From assembly GCA_951799405.1 (NCBI GenBank), contig OX637332.1, forward strand, positions 16,311,001 to 16,375,000: DNA of 64,000 nt. Reading direction: 5' to 3'. Made by a program: the position numbers and the translations under genes. Under the pieces are notes generated by a model, which was not told the DNA's origin, did not search any database, and saw nothing but the letters and a program-made list of their open reading frames with translations. Source of the stretch: Agapetus fuscipes (Eukaryota; Arthropoda; Insecta; Trichoptera; Glossosomatidae). Of the stretch, positions 30,440-41,495 are shown in pieces (the first letter of the stretch is position 1; every line of letters starts with the position of its first letter).

Positions 30440-32135
30440 TCATTTCGACATGGTTTCCATCGAACCCATCTAACCTGTGGCACAAAGACAAGGATAATAT
30501 GTCGGAAGACATTTCACATCAAATTCGTGTCAGTTCAAGAAATCCCGACCTTCAAATGAATGAGGAGATACATAATCAGGCTTTGATCTTGACCAAAGAC
30601 ATGTGTTACCTCATGTGCGGTAATTTATTAGTCAGATTATGAATGAAAGCGCTAAATCATGAAATAAATGACGCATTTAATCGAGAATTTGAATGGGAAA
30701 GAGAATATGATCACCAGGAATTATATTTAATAGTTCAAACAAATGTACCCCTGTCAAATCAACAACAAAAGGAAGTTTATGATACATTGATGAAGGCAAT
30801 TGATGATGAAAATGGTGGTTTATATTTCCTGGATGTCCCTGGTGGAACTGGTAAGACATTCCTCATGTCAGTAATTTTAGCCACTGTTCGTGCAAGATCC
30901 AGCATTGCGGTTGCAGTTGCTTCCTCTGGAATAGCAGCCACATTGTTAGAAGGATGCCGTACGGCTCATTCAGCATTAAAATTGCCGTTAAATCTTCAAA
31001 CTATTGAAGAACCAACATTTAATATTGCAAAACACTCCGCAATGGCCAAAGTTTTATCAGCATCGAAAATCGTTATCTGGGACGAATGCACAATGGCGCA
31101 TAAACGTGCATTGGAAGCACTTCACCGAACATTGAAAGATCTACGCAATAACCCGAGATGTTTTGGGGGCGCAATGATTTTACTATCTGGAGATTTCCGC
31201 CAAACACTGCCAGTAATTCCAAGAAAACTTCAGCTGACAACAAACATGAGAGTTGCATTGCTGAACGATACATCTGCTGAAGATTTCTCTGAGCAATTAC
31301 TGACTATCGGTAATGGTCGAGTACCTGGCGACAAATCGAGCGGATTGATTTCATTTCCTCAGAAATTCTGTAACTTTGTCTCATGAAAAGAAAAACTCAT
31401 CAACAAAGTATTCCCAAATATCATTACTAACCACAAAAATAATAAATGGTTGAGTGAGCGAGCAATTTTGGCATACAAGAATAAAGATGTAGAAGACTTA
31501 AGCTTCATAATTCAGAATGAGATCATTGGTACACTGCATTCTTTCAAATCAATTGACTGTGTTATAAATGAAGATGAAGCCACCAACTATCCAATTGAAT
31601 TTTAAAACTCCTTGGATGTGCCGGGCTTACCACCGCACAATTTACGATTAAAGGTTGGCTCCGTAGTAATCATACTTCGAAACATAAACCAACCGAAACT
31701 GTGCAACGGAACACGATTGGTGGTAAGGAAATTGATGAAAAATGTGATTCACACGACGATACTTAAGGGAAAATTCGAAGGTGAGGAAGTTTTCATTCCA
31801 AGGATCCCGATGATTCCAACCGACATGCCGTTTGAGTTTAAAAACGACTTCAATTTCCGATCTGTCTTGCATTCGCCATGACTATCAACAAATCACAAGG
31901 CCAATACTTAAAAGTTTGTGGTCTCAATCTAGAAAATCCGTGTTTTTCCCATGGTCAATTATATGTGGCATGTTCACGGGTCGGAAGACCATCTGCATTA
32001 TTTGTTGTAACGACATTGTTCTTGCACCTGATGATAAAACGAAAAATGTCGTGTATGTGTATCACAAGGTGCTTCACTAAAGAGTGGAATCCATGCACTA
32101 AAATATGTGCATGGTCAATAAAAAATCATTAAAAT
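30440..32135 (+). pseudogene. Helitron PIF1-like helicase C-terminal region, broken
   Basis: The longest open piece (30643-31386, 247 codons) has Walker A GGTGKT (residues 68-73), Walker B IWDECTMAH and GDFRQTLPVIPR. It then jumps to KLQLTTNMRV with the intervening family segment missing. After a stop at 31384 the homology resumes in other frames: LPPHNLRLKVGSVVIILRNI at 31621 and [20 protein letters not shown] at 31878, then [10 protein letters not shown]. Upstream, 30440-30640 encodes the LWHKDKDNMSEDI and ALILTKDMCYLM segments in a separate piece. These are conserved blocks of Helitron-encoded helicases. The start at 30643 is only the first ATG after a stop, not a true start. Not a host PIF1 gene: no introns, multiple breaks, and it lies between Helitron ends. 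Confidence 0.88.
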
Positions 32136-32329
32136 AATTCCTTTTTCATTTTATATTAATTATCCAAATAAAAAATTGACCGTTATGAAATCAAAAGTCT
32201 GCTCATTTATTGCATCTAAGGCGGAAAAAAGTTCGCCGGGTCAGCTAGTATATAATATAATATATCATAGAAAATTAATTTGTGAAAAAAAAAATCTTTC
32301 GTGCGGATCAGAAAGTTGCCTAAAGTGTT

Positions 32330-32960
32330 AACAGCATGGAGGGTATCCAGAGTCATCATAAAAAGAAAACAAGAACCTCTAGGTCAGAGGCATGCCCATG
32401 ACTCTAAAAGTAAATGGTTCGATGTTACTGAAGATAATAGTAAGGACAGAAAGAAATGGTGGTTGATTATTATTTGTTGATTTAAAAAATGTAATTTGTT
32501 GTGTATTTTCCTTGACTTATAGGTTGGTATGCGGCTGACCACCCATGCTGTAGAAAATTGTTCACTTTGCCAATGTCACCCCTGTTTCAGGGAAGGTCGG
32601 CAAGAGCTGCAGGGTGTATACTCATTTGAGAATTGGGTTTTTATATTCTAAGTTCACATGCGGCATATTTAAGCGCGAACTTATACGTGTCTGCTTGTGA
32701 AAATGCATGTAATGTGAATCCTTAAGGTTACTATGATGATGAACGACTAACGAAGAAAGTGTACAAAGGAAATGTCAGAGGAAAGCGCGGAAGGGGACGG
32801 CCGAGGAAAGAATGGTTAGACCAAATAGGTGAGATTGCGAAAGAATGGAACCTGCAGAGTGAGAATAAGAGAAGAGTATGTATGAAAAAGCTGATGAATA
32901 TTGAGGAACGGCGGCAGGATACAGTAACAGTAACATGTCTTTGCAACTAAGATTAGATTA
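32330..32960 (+). mobile_element. LINE fragments, rearranged
   Basis: ORF C-terminal piece (IQSHHKKKTR-like, 32340-32470), then the UTR (32510-32740). A second ORF C-terminal piece follows (VQRKCQRKARKGTAEERMVR-like, or NVRGKRGRGRPRKEW in the better frame, 32750-32930), then CTTTGCAACTAAGATTAGATTA. The order ORF-UTR-ORF shows recombination or nested insertion. Confidence 0.75.
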
Positions 32961-32999
32961 ATATTTTGGATGGTTGGTGCATTAACACTGAAAATTCAT

Positions 33000-33182
33000 C
33001 TTTATTTAGTTATTAAAAAATCTGTTTTATTTTCACTTTTTATTATTATTTTTTTAAAGGACGCAAACTTTAATTTTTTATCACCTGATGATGACTACTG
33101 TGTAGTCGAAAACGTTTGTGTCCTTTAAAAAAATAATAATAAAAAGTGAAAATAAAACAGATTTTTTAATAACTAAATAAAG
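33000..33182 (+). repeat. Foldback element with hammerhead-like core (member A)
   Basis: Arms 33000-33068 and 33114-33182 are reverse complements over 69 bp with one mismatch. The spacer holds CTGATGA (33085-33091), T, a perfect 6-bp hairpin GACTAC-TGT-GTAGTC (93-107) and GAAA (33108-33111). CAC just before and GTG (33118-33120) can pair as stem I. The extra T after CTGATGA departs from the hammerhead consensus. Confidence 0.85.
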
Positions 33183-33784
33183 ATTAGATTAGATTAGGGT
33201 CAGCTTCAACCTAGCGTATTAGTCAAGCAACAAACTATACTTGTAATGAAATAGTCCCTATATTTAATTTAATTAAAAAAATTTTTTTTTCGAAGACGCG
33301 TAATGTATCCATTTGGACATAGCTCGCAAATTTTACATCCATCAGGTATTGCACCCAATCAGTTGGTTCACGGATGTACCGCTGGCTCCCCACAATACGC
33401 GGTCGGTAGTTGTATGGTCGATGAAGCGTTGAAGCCGCGGACTGTATGGCGGGCGCCGCGCCGGGCTAAGCCAACCATTTGAGCGTGACATGTACGGTGA
33501 AACCGAAAACATAGTAAATACACTGCTGACATACTGCATTATGATGGCTAATCATTTGGTTATGGTCAGCATCAAAACATCAGTAACCAAGTTGTAACTT
33601 CGTTGGATATTTTTGTTAGGTTTCAATTTGATTACTCATTACACAGCCACGCGCAATGCATGCAAATCTATAATTTAAGTTGCAAAGACTTATTTAATAT
33701 TTGTTATTGGCGATTTTTTAGCACTGGTATATTGCTAATGAAGCAATCAACCGTCAGCAGGTACGAATATTTGTGTTTGTTTTC
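33183..33784. other. Unassigned; contains a GC-rich island
   Basis: 33340-33480 is GC-rich (GGCGGGCGCCGCGCCGGGC) with a minus-strand 65-codon frame ending GWLSPARRPPYSPRLQRFID-like. No family recognised. The rest is AT-rich. Confidence 0.4.
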
Positions 33785-33912
33785 TTAAAAAAATCAAATG
33801 AACATACACCTGGAAACTACTGCCGACATTCTCTGAAACAGGGGTGAAATTGGCAAAGTCATTTTCTACAGCATGGGTGGTTAGCCGCATGCCAACCTAT
33901 AAGTCAAGGAAC
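33785..33912 (-). mobile_element. LINE 3' UTR fragment
   Basis: AATGAACATACACCTGG...CTCTGAAACAGGGGTGAAAT...GTCAAGGAACTT. Confidence 0.75.
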
Positions 33913-34669
33913 TTACGACAAAAATCATAGTATGAGAAATTGTTGCTAAGGCCTTTTTTTAATCTTAACCATTTTCCTTCAATTCGCTATCACTTTGACA
34001 TGGCTTCATTTTTGTTTTTGATGTGTTTGTTGTGTCAACTTGTCAGCGTTTTTTCATTGCACTGCTGCCAATCCTCACAATGCAATCTGTTATATGTACA
34101 TATATATCATTCGTGAAAGTTGATCTTTTTGTTATCTTTGTCTTTCACATATGCTTGCCTTTAATGCGTTCATCTCCCTTCCTCGCGATAGTCAAAAACT
34201 GACAGTTAATGAAATCTCTGCCCTGCACGTAGGCCTGTCCAAACCTCCCTGTGAGATGATTATCTTAGCAAGTGATGATGATGATTTATATCAACTCAAC
34301 TGTCCTATTGTCGCATATATTGCGCCTTGGTTGTTTGAATGAATTGGGAATCATTGCATATTCATGAATAGCGAATTTCTGCATGAACAATCATCATGCT
34401 TGACCGTGTATACCTTTAAGGTGTAACGACACACATCACATTTAAGTATCAAAAAGTATGTCCTCCCCTATTTTAAATTAAAAATAAACGCGTATTCCTT
34501 AACATATAGGTTGGTATGATGCTGACCACACATACTAAAAAAAAAATACTTCGAATAAAACAGACGCAAATACCCTCTCCTTTTTTATATATATGATGTT
34601 TGGTAGGTTTTAATTTTAACTGTTTAATTGTTTAGTGTTTATTTATCAAATTTAATTAATTGCTTGCAT
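33913..34669. other. Unassigned spacer
   Basis: No gene seen. A scrap of LINE UTR (ATAGGTTGGTATGATGCTGA) lies at about 34506-34540. Confidence 0.5.
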
Positions 34670-34925
34670 TCCTTGACTTATAGGTTGGTATGAGGCTGAC
34701 CACTTATACTGTAAAAAATGGTTCACTTTGCCAATGTCAACCTTGTTTCCTAAAGGTCAGCAAAAGTTGCAGAGCTTACTATGTGCATTTGAGATTTAGG
34801 TCTTTATTTGTAAGTGCACGTGCAGCATTTGTAAGCGCGAACGTACGCGTGTCTGTTTGTGAGCAACCATTTAATATGAATCTCAAATGTTAATAAATTT
34901 CTGCAACTTAAATTACATTTTAATA
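34670..34925 (+). mobile_element. LINE 3' UTR copy
   Basis: CATTCCTTGACTTATAGGTT through TAATAAATTTCTGCAACTTA. The terminal repeat is poor and replaced by AT-rich sequence. Confidence 0.8.
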
Positions 34926-34979
34926 TTAACATTTTGATATAAATATTTTGATTATAAATATTAACATTTTGAATCTTAT

Positions 34980-35215
34980 ATTTCTGTTAAATTTTGTCTA
35001 TGAATTTTGGTTTTTGTTTTGAAAAAACTTGTTTCGAAAATTATTTTATAAAGATATATTTGTAACCATTCTGCTCCTGAAGATGCCTCATTAGGCGAAA
35101 ATGTTCGAGCACAAAAAAATAAATAAATAAGTGAATTAAAACTGTGTTTTATCCATTTGAATTTTTAAATAATTAAAAATGGACTTTAACTGTGTAAACA
35201 GATTAACACTAAAAA
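34980..35215 (+). repeat. Foldback-family half element with the best hammerhead-like core (member D)
   Basis: Order at 35072-35111: TGCTC, CTGAAGA (35077-35083), T, hairpin GCCT-CATT-AGGC, GAAA (35097-35100), ATGTTC, GAGCA. TGCTC and GAGCA are complementary and would be stem I. The expected cut would follow TTC at 35106. The right side (GTGAATTAAAACTGTG...AAAATGGACTTTAACTGTG) matches member C. The left arm is not complementary. Confidence 0.75.
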
Positions 35216-35659
35216 TATAATTAAATTACAGATATTAAAGATCATCGTTCTGTGATATAAGTGGCACTGTATATACATCTGCTAACATTTTATGGTCAAA
35301 GTTATTGTCCAGCGTTTTTTTTCCATACTTGTAATTTTTAAGTGTCCAAAGGTAGTAAAGGTTTATTTGATTACCATGATAATTGACGATTACCAGATTA
35401 TCTGCCAGTGTTTATCATGTTCTCAGCCGAGGCGGGATCTGCTCAACCTGCGATGGTGTTCAGCTCACGTGGTCCACCTGCACGCGAGGCGTTCAATCAC
35501 GGCTGCATAATTAGCCATTGTAATAACAATACTTGGCACATCTCTGTTCTATTCTATTCTGCCATCGCGCCTTTAACTGTTTAGTGTCGCGACCTCTTTT
35601 AAAGTGAAACAAAACAAATTCACCAGCCTTTAAAGAGGTCCTGATCCTCTTGTTCTTTC
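35216..35659. other. Unassigned spacer
   Basis: No gene or repeat recognised; 35420-35500 is slightly GC-rich. Confidence 0.45.
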
Positions 35660-35930
35660 ACTGCCACTTTTTTTTAAATAGCTTTGTGAAGAGGAATGCA
35701 ATTCACCAACTAATTCTGCCTGGCCAGAAACAGGTATTAATATCATTAATTTATACCTAATTCATTATTGTATAGTTTAATGAATTATTTATTAATAATT
35801 ACCCAATGACATCTGTTGAACCATGATCAAAGTTATGGTCAAATGACCGAAGCGGGAATCGGACCAACGTTATTCTATTCCAAATATGCTAAAAAGATCA
35901 ACCAGTTGACTCCCTCGGCCATAACATCGA
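35660..35930 (-). mobile_element. SINE S3
   Basis: T-rich tail, TGTGAAGAGGAATGCAATTC, TAATTACCCAATGACATCTG and a head with CGTTATTCTATTCCAAATAT. Confidence 0.7.
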
Positions 35931-36379
35931 TTATACACCGTAACACTTCTAACAAAGATCGGCGATCATCATGGCTATTTTTACTGTTGATGCTGCGGAT
36001 CGTAACAGGGATATGCCCTTCGGCGTTCTTGAGCTCTTTTTCCCTAATCTTGTCTTGTATGATAACATGAAGAAGGTGGTATTTTTTATTCCTCATAACA
36101 TGACAGAAGTACATCAATTTTTCTCTGTTTGATGGTTAGCAGAAGTTCTTAAGTGGTATGCATGTGTCGGAGAACTTCGTTGGTGACTTAATCACGTCAA
36201 GAGATCCGTAGCATTGCAAACGTTTCTATTCGGCTCTCCAGTGGCTTTGTGAAAGTCCATTTCGCACAAAGCAATTGGCAAATCATAGCACTTCAGCATG
36301 CGCTCTTTCAGGTCCTGATAAAGACTTTATAATAAATAATGCCCTTCTATAATTTAGTTTACAGTTATTTAAATGTTGT
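35931..36379. other. Unassigned spacer
   Basis: No coding signal supported. Confidence 0.45.
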
Positions 36380-36760
36380 TTTCAGTTCACTTTGTCACTG
36401 TCACCCTTAGCAATAGGTCGCTCCCTCAGTTATTGTTTATCGTATACGCCAATCTTGTCAAATATAATTTTTCATGCAGTTGTCTTATGAATCAAATTCT
36501 ACACAATCTGAGCTAAGAAAAACCGTAAAACTCGATAATGTGAGAGTTCTTTTAAATATTTTTTAAAATAAATTTCTTGTTTTCATAAGACACATTGGTC
36601 CAGTACACATGCAAACATTGCTCATGTAAATTTTTTTCAATGGCGTATACGATAAACAAGAACTAAGGCAGCGGTGTCAATGATGTTAATTTGAGATTTT
36701 GGTTTATTCTGTATTGCAACATGTGTTATTATTTGCTTGTAGGCGTGCATTAAATATGAA
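36380..36760 (+). mobile_element. LINE 3' UTR remnant split by an inverted-repeat insertion
   Basis: TTCACTTTGTCACTGTCACC before and GGCGTGCATTAAATATGAAT after belong to the LINE UTR. Between them, ATTGTTTATCGTATACGCC (about 36434-36452) and its complement (about 36643-36661) bound roughly 230 bp, probably a small transposon. Confidence 0.6.
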
Positions 36761-37066
36761 TTTGAACTATTGATGTATTTGTGTTGGTAAGAATTTGGAT
36801 ATAGCTCTTCTTCCTTCTGAAAAAGTTTAGAAATGATACATCTATTGTAAGGCAGATCTACCTTCTCATTTTACTTCGTCACGACCCTTACTTTGAGAAA
36901 CAGTGTATTATTTCAACGCTAATATTAATATGTACTCTTACATTATCTGAAGAAATCGGCATAATATTACGATAATTATAGTCTTTTGACTTTACAAAGC
37001 AGATAAGTTGTGGTGAACCATAAATAAACGAACGAATCGGTGTATGTGGAATTATTTTTATGAACA
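36761..37066. other. Unassigned spacer
   Basis: Nothing recognised. Confidence 0.5.
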
Positions 37067-37147
37067 CTTTGGAGAATCTTTATAGATTATAGATAGACAC
37101 TTTGGAGAATCTTTATAGATTATAGATAGACACTTTGGAGATTCTAA
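37067..37147. repeat. Tandem repeat, 33-bp unit, about 2.5 copies
   Basis: CACTTTGGAGAATCTTTATA followed by GATTATAGATAGA, repeated at 37067, 37100 and partly at 37133. Confidence 0.9.
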
Positions 37148-37439
37148 CTTTTGAACGTTGCAGAAGCTCCGGCTCTCGTGTTGTTCTTCTGAAAAACTAA
37201 ATATTTCTCATTTTTTATGCAGATCATAGGAATATTTGTCACTCAAAACTCGTAACTGGAATGGAGATTACTGGAAGCGTAAAAGATCACATTCTAAATA
37301 AAAATCTTAAATTTTTTGTAATCATTCATCTTAAAGAAAAAAATAACAATATGGTTTTCGATTATGTTGAGTACATTAAAATTCCACGACTGGTTTAACA
37401 AACGATCTGTTTGCATCTTCAGATGGCTAAATAGGCTGA

Positions 37440-37660
37440 TGATGCAATTCTTGCTGGGCTGAATGGGCTGACCCCCATTCTGTATAAACTTGATTCACTT
37501 TTGTCAATGCCACTCTGATTTCAAAGAAATTCAGCAGGAGTTTCAAGGTTTATGTTCATGTATGGCTTAGTTTATTTTGTAAGTAAACATAAACCATATG
37601 CAAGTGCGAATTTAAAGTGTCTGCTTGTGGGAGTGCATTAAATATGAACCAATTGGCGCG
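37440..37660 (+). mobile_element. LINE 3' UTR remnant
   Basis: GGGCTGACCCCCATTCTGTA through TGCTTGTGGGAGTGCATTAA; diverged sense copy. Confidence 0.65.
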
Positions 37661-37929
37661 TTGATTATACATAAAGACCGTCCCGGACAACTGCGATTGT
37701 AGGACAAGCTTCTTGGAAATAAGCAAAGCGCACAAATAATTCAATGAAATTTCTGCACACGTCAGTGTATATTTTGTAAAGTTAACAGTAAACATTCATT
37801 GCAGTAAGCAAATGTATTGACGGAAATAACAATCGAAGTGTTTTACAGCGTCTCTTTACTTTTCCATAACAAATCAGTTATACACGGCTTCACTGCGATG
37901 TATGCAGGTGTTTTCCAGCTCATACAATA

Positions 37930-38190
37930 TATATAATAATCTATAATCAAAGTTACAAAGATATGTTAACATTTAAAATTCATATTAAATGCCTGCCCTC
38001 AAACAGACACGTGTACGTTAGCGCTTACGAATGCTGCCCGTGCACTTACAAAATAAAGACCCAAATCTCGAAATCACATAGCACTGCAACTTTTGCCGAC
38101 CTTCCCTGAAACAGGGGCTACATTGGCAAAGTGAACCTTTTTTCAGTATGGGTGGTCAGCCTCATATTATACCTTTAAGAGAAGGAATTA
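37930..38190 (-). mobile_element. LINE 3' UTR copy with 3' end
   Basis: ATAATCTATAATCAAAGTTA terminus, UTR with CCTTCCCTGAAACAGGGGCT, ending near TAAGAGAAGGAAT. Confidence 0.8.
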
Positions 38191-38484
38191 TGAATTAGCG
38201 TTTATCATAAAAACATCTATTGAGGTAGGAAGTTGATTTATTTATTAGTCATTTTCAAGTTGACGGGTAATTTCTTAAAATGTATTTATTACACTGAGTT
38301 GAATGTATTTATTTTTACATATGAATTTCCTTAATTTACAGGTAGATATGAGGCCTCTGACCCAGAGGTTCTTGTTTTGTCGTGCCGTCGATTTTATCTC
38401 ACGGGAAGGCTGTCGACCACTTGAGTTAATATAGCTTTGTATGAGCGTCCTGGTGCCGTAGGTCCTTCTGAAACATACATACAG
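38191..38484. other. Unassigned spacer
   Basis: Nothing recognised. Confidence 0.5.
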
Positions 38485-38660
38485 GACGTGCATGATGAGG
38501 GTTTTTTTTTCTGTTTTTACAACTATGTAAAGCGCTCTTGAGGTGATTGATCACAGTACGGCGCTAGAGAAATTGTCCAATTTATTATTATTATTATTGT
38601 GTGAATGAATTCAATATAAATCTTAAATGTCAACATATATTTGCAACTGAATTATAGATT
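38485..38660. mobile_element. S2-like tail plus LINE terminus
   Basis: GCGCTCTTGAGGTGATTGAT with a TTATTATTATTATT run (S2 3' tail type), then a LINE sense terminus (AAATGTCAACATATATTTGC, GATTATAG). Confidence 0.5.
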
Positions 38661-38997
38661 ATAGAAGTAGCAGCATTGAATTGCATTCAAATTATACGCA
38701 AAGTAATTGCCATCATTATTTATTACATTCTTAATTACTATACATTGCAATTAAGAACCGGCTCTTGCTAAGTGCTTTCTCACGCTTATTAGTCAAATGA
38801 CAATATTTCTTTTCCAATAAATTAGTGCATCAGGGATTTTTTTTGGAATGTGGAAAACATAAAATATTTGACTTTTTAATCCAATGGTGTACATTTGCAT
38901 GCTTATTCTTATGGCTGAATATTCAACAGAGCTCATAAAACTGCTACGATTACAAGTCTTTGGAGATAAATATTTTTACACCTCTTTCGATGCAGTG
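38661..38997. other. Unassigned spacer
   Basis: Nothing recognised. Confidence 0.5.
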
Positions 38998-39313
38998 AAC
39001 CGAGTATAAAATATTGTAAAAAAAAAAAAAACAAAGTGTATGGAATAAACGAAGGTACTCCTAAAGGGCGATTTAGTTTTCATACTTTTTTCGATTTATG
39101 CAATCGAGGTGAGTTTTACGCAATGCTTGATACTAGGGCCAAAGCACTTCGAGTATGAAGTATCGCGTAAACTCCCCTCGATTGCATAGATTACGTAAAT
39201 CGAAAAAGTGCATCAAAAGAAATCACTCACGAGTTGTGTCGTCGCTTATTTCATACATTTTAGATTTACGCAACGGAAGGGACTGTATGCAATGTTATAT
39301 ACTTGGGGTACAG
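38998..39313. mobile_element. MITE, 'CCCCGAGTA' family, two copies in tandem
   Basis: The first copy runs from ACCGAGTATAAAATATTG to ACGCAATGCTTGATACTAGG. The second runs from ACTTCGAGTATGAAGTATCG (with CGTAAACTCCCCTCGATTGC) to ATATACTTGGGGTACAG. Confidence 0.65.
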
Positions 39314-39375
39314 GTCAGAAAGTTGTATTACAAACCTACCAAAGTAAGCTTTAGTTTTGTGTAATTTGTCATGCC

Positions 39376-39773
39376 CAGGGCCGGATTTAAGGGCGGTTCG
39401 AGGTGTGAACGAACGCCACTAAAAACATATTTGAACAAACGCATATGTTTTTTTCAGTGCCCAGGTCTTTGCGGGTATTTGCGACCAAGGGGCCCCTAAT
39501 TATAGAATTAAATGAAATTAGTTTAAATGCATTACAAAAAAAATACTTTTGGGGTTCAAGTCTTTTGAGGCATACGTGACCAAAGCCCCCCCCAAAGGCT
39601 GAAAAATATTGTATAGAATACATTTCCACATTTTTTGTTCGGAATAGATATGCATCTTTGGCGTTGTGAAAAAAATAAGGGTGTAATTTTCTGGAAAGGG
39701 GGGGGGGGGGTGCATATAGGGGGCCCGAGCTTTTCCCCGCACCAGGGCCCCCAGAGGGGTTAATCCGGGCTTG
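39376..39773. mobile_element. hAT-type non-autonomous element (copy 3)
   Basis: Ends CAGGGCCGGATTTAAGGGC and GGGGTTAATCCGGGCTTG. Flanks GTCATGCC (39368-39375) and GTCAGGCC (39774-39781) match at 7 of 8. No transposase. Confidence 0.8.
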
Positions 39774-39824
39774 GTCAGGCCGAAGTATATTTTGCATCTA
39801 TTGCACTTAAAGTATCTTCCTTGA

Positions 39825-40185
39825 AATCTAAGTTGCTAAGGCACGTGGATGTTAGCCACATGTTAGCATTTACACATTCTGCGTGTGTACTTTTAAATTA
39901 AACAAACCTCACATGAACATTCACATTGCAACTCCTGCCGCCCTTCTTTGAAATCGGGGTGGCATTGCCAAAAGTTATCCAAGTTTTTACAGCATGGAGG
40001 CTTAGTCTCATATCAACAACCTATTGGTCAAAGAAGAAAAATATACTGTAAATAAATATAAATTCCTTAGTGATTAAATCGACACTTTAAGTAAGGAGCT
40101 AACTAAAGAATAATGAATATTCAATTAAACTAAATTAAAAGCCCTAGCCGCCAACATTGTAGATCAGCCACCATTTTATCAATCC
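39825..40185 (-). mobile_element. LINE 3' end copy
   Basis: AATCTAAGTTGCTAAGGCAC, diverged UTR, reaching the ORF end (GCCGCCAACATTGTAGATCA). Confidence 0.7.
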
Positions 40186-40894
40186 AATATATTTTTCACA
40201 TGAAATTCTTCTGATTATTTTCATATCCTACCTGTATGTATACAGAAATAGAAAAACATGAATATTACATTACTCGTAACACACTTGAAAATTTCATAAT
40301 GTAGGAATCAATAATAAGTCATGCATATTTAAACGCTTATTATAATAATTTGTTACAATAAATTTAACTAGCTTGCTATTTTATTTTTCATGTTGCATAG
40401 TAATTTTTTTATTTACCGTGAAAATAAATGTTTTATGGCACCACCGTGTTACGTAAAAAAATATTGTTTCAGAATGACGTCATCAGGTAGGTACAGTGTA
40501 CACATTCGGATTGTGAAAAGATTATAAGTGTATAGTGTGTACAGCAAAATAATCTTCGATGATTTATATTAATTTATTTTATTATATAAATATATTATTA
40601 TAAAAATTATATATAATTGAGTTATAAACCGCTTATATACTTTTATTTTGTTGGTTTTTTATAAGCAAAAGAAAAAAAACATTAAAAACGCCATGGCTCA
40701 TCCGCAGCCTACCAGGAATTTTTAATACAAAAAAAATCGATGATCCGTAGATCAGCCATGGATCAAATGTTTTGTGAATATCACTGCAAGGGATTTAATT
40801 CAAAATGTTTAATTATTTTCCTCCTTATTAAGTGCATTTAAACTTATTGTTTTGTGATATTCAATTCAATTCGTCCTTTAACATTCTAAATGAT
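40186..40894. other. Unassigned AT-rich spacer
   Basis: Nothing coding. Short inverted CCATGGCTCATC / GATCAGCCATGG words lie at 40691 and 40750. Confidence 0.45.
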
Positions 40895-41331
40895 ATAATC
40901 TATAATCTATAATCTAAGTTGCAATGATATATTCATTCAAAGCTCTCAGATGTATGCCCACAAACAAACACGTGTAGTTCGCGCTTACAATTAATGCTGA
41001 TTGTGTACTTACAAATAAAATTCAAACCTCAAATGAACATAAGCCCCACAACTTTTGCCGACCTTCCCTGAAACAGGGGTGACACTGGCAAAGTGAACCA
41101 TTTTTTACAGTATGGGTGGTCAGCCTCATACCAACCTATAAGTCAAGGAATATGAATAATAAATTACATTTAAATATAAAAAATAACAAAACCTTAAAAA
41201 GAAATCTATACAAAAAAGTAAAAAATTTCTTATGCAAAAAATGTAGCAAACTAATAAACCAACATTACAAATCAGCATTGCAGATTAGCCGCCACTTCTT
41301 CCTGTCCTTGCATACTTCTTTCATTTCATCC
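40895..41331 (-). mobile_element. LINE 3' end copy, recent
   Basis: (TATAATC)n tail, then near-identity to the intact LINE 3' UTR and about 60 bp of ORF end (CTTGCATACTTCTTTCATTT). Truncated at about 41331. Confidence 0.88.
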
Positions 41332-41495
41332 ATCAATATAAATCTGATAGTAAATAATAATAATATTTATTACAGTCTACTCACGCAGAGGGTGCAATAC
41401 CTGACTAGCCTTATAAACTAAGTAAAATTCCTTCTGTATTTAACTATAAGTTAAATACAGAAAGGAATAATGGATAACAAACAATGGATGTTTTA

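Larger units (their letters stand above)
28853..32248 (+). mobile_element. Gutted Helitron with both termini
   Basis: The 5' end TCTATATTTATAAAAG follows an A, and the 3' end GGGTCAGCTAG precedes a T: insertion between A and T, as Helitrons do. A small GGCG...CGCC hairpin (32220-32237) lies just before the 3' end. Inside are a decayed N-terminal ORF, LINE and SINE insertions, and a decayed PIF1-like helicase. The central Rep/helicase body is deleted. Confidence 0.9.

Noticed and set aside
30643..31386. Host PIF1 helicase gene
   Set aside because: Intronless, missing an internal segment, broken downstream, and enclosed by Helitron ends.
37380..37435. Another hammerhead-like core (minus-strand CTGAAGATGC)
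   Set aside because: No GAAA at the right place, no stem II pairing and no flanking complementary arms.
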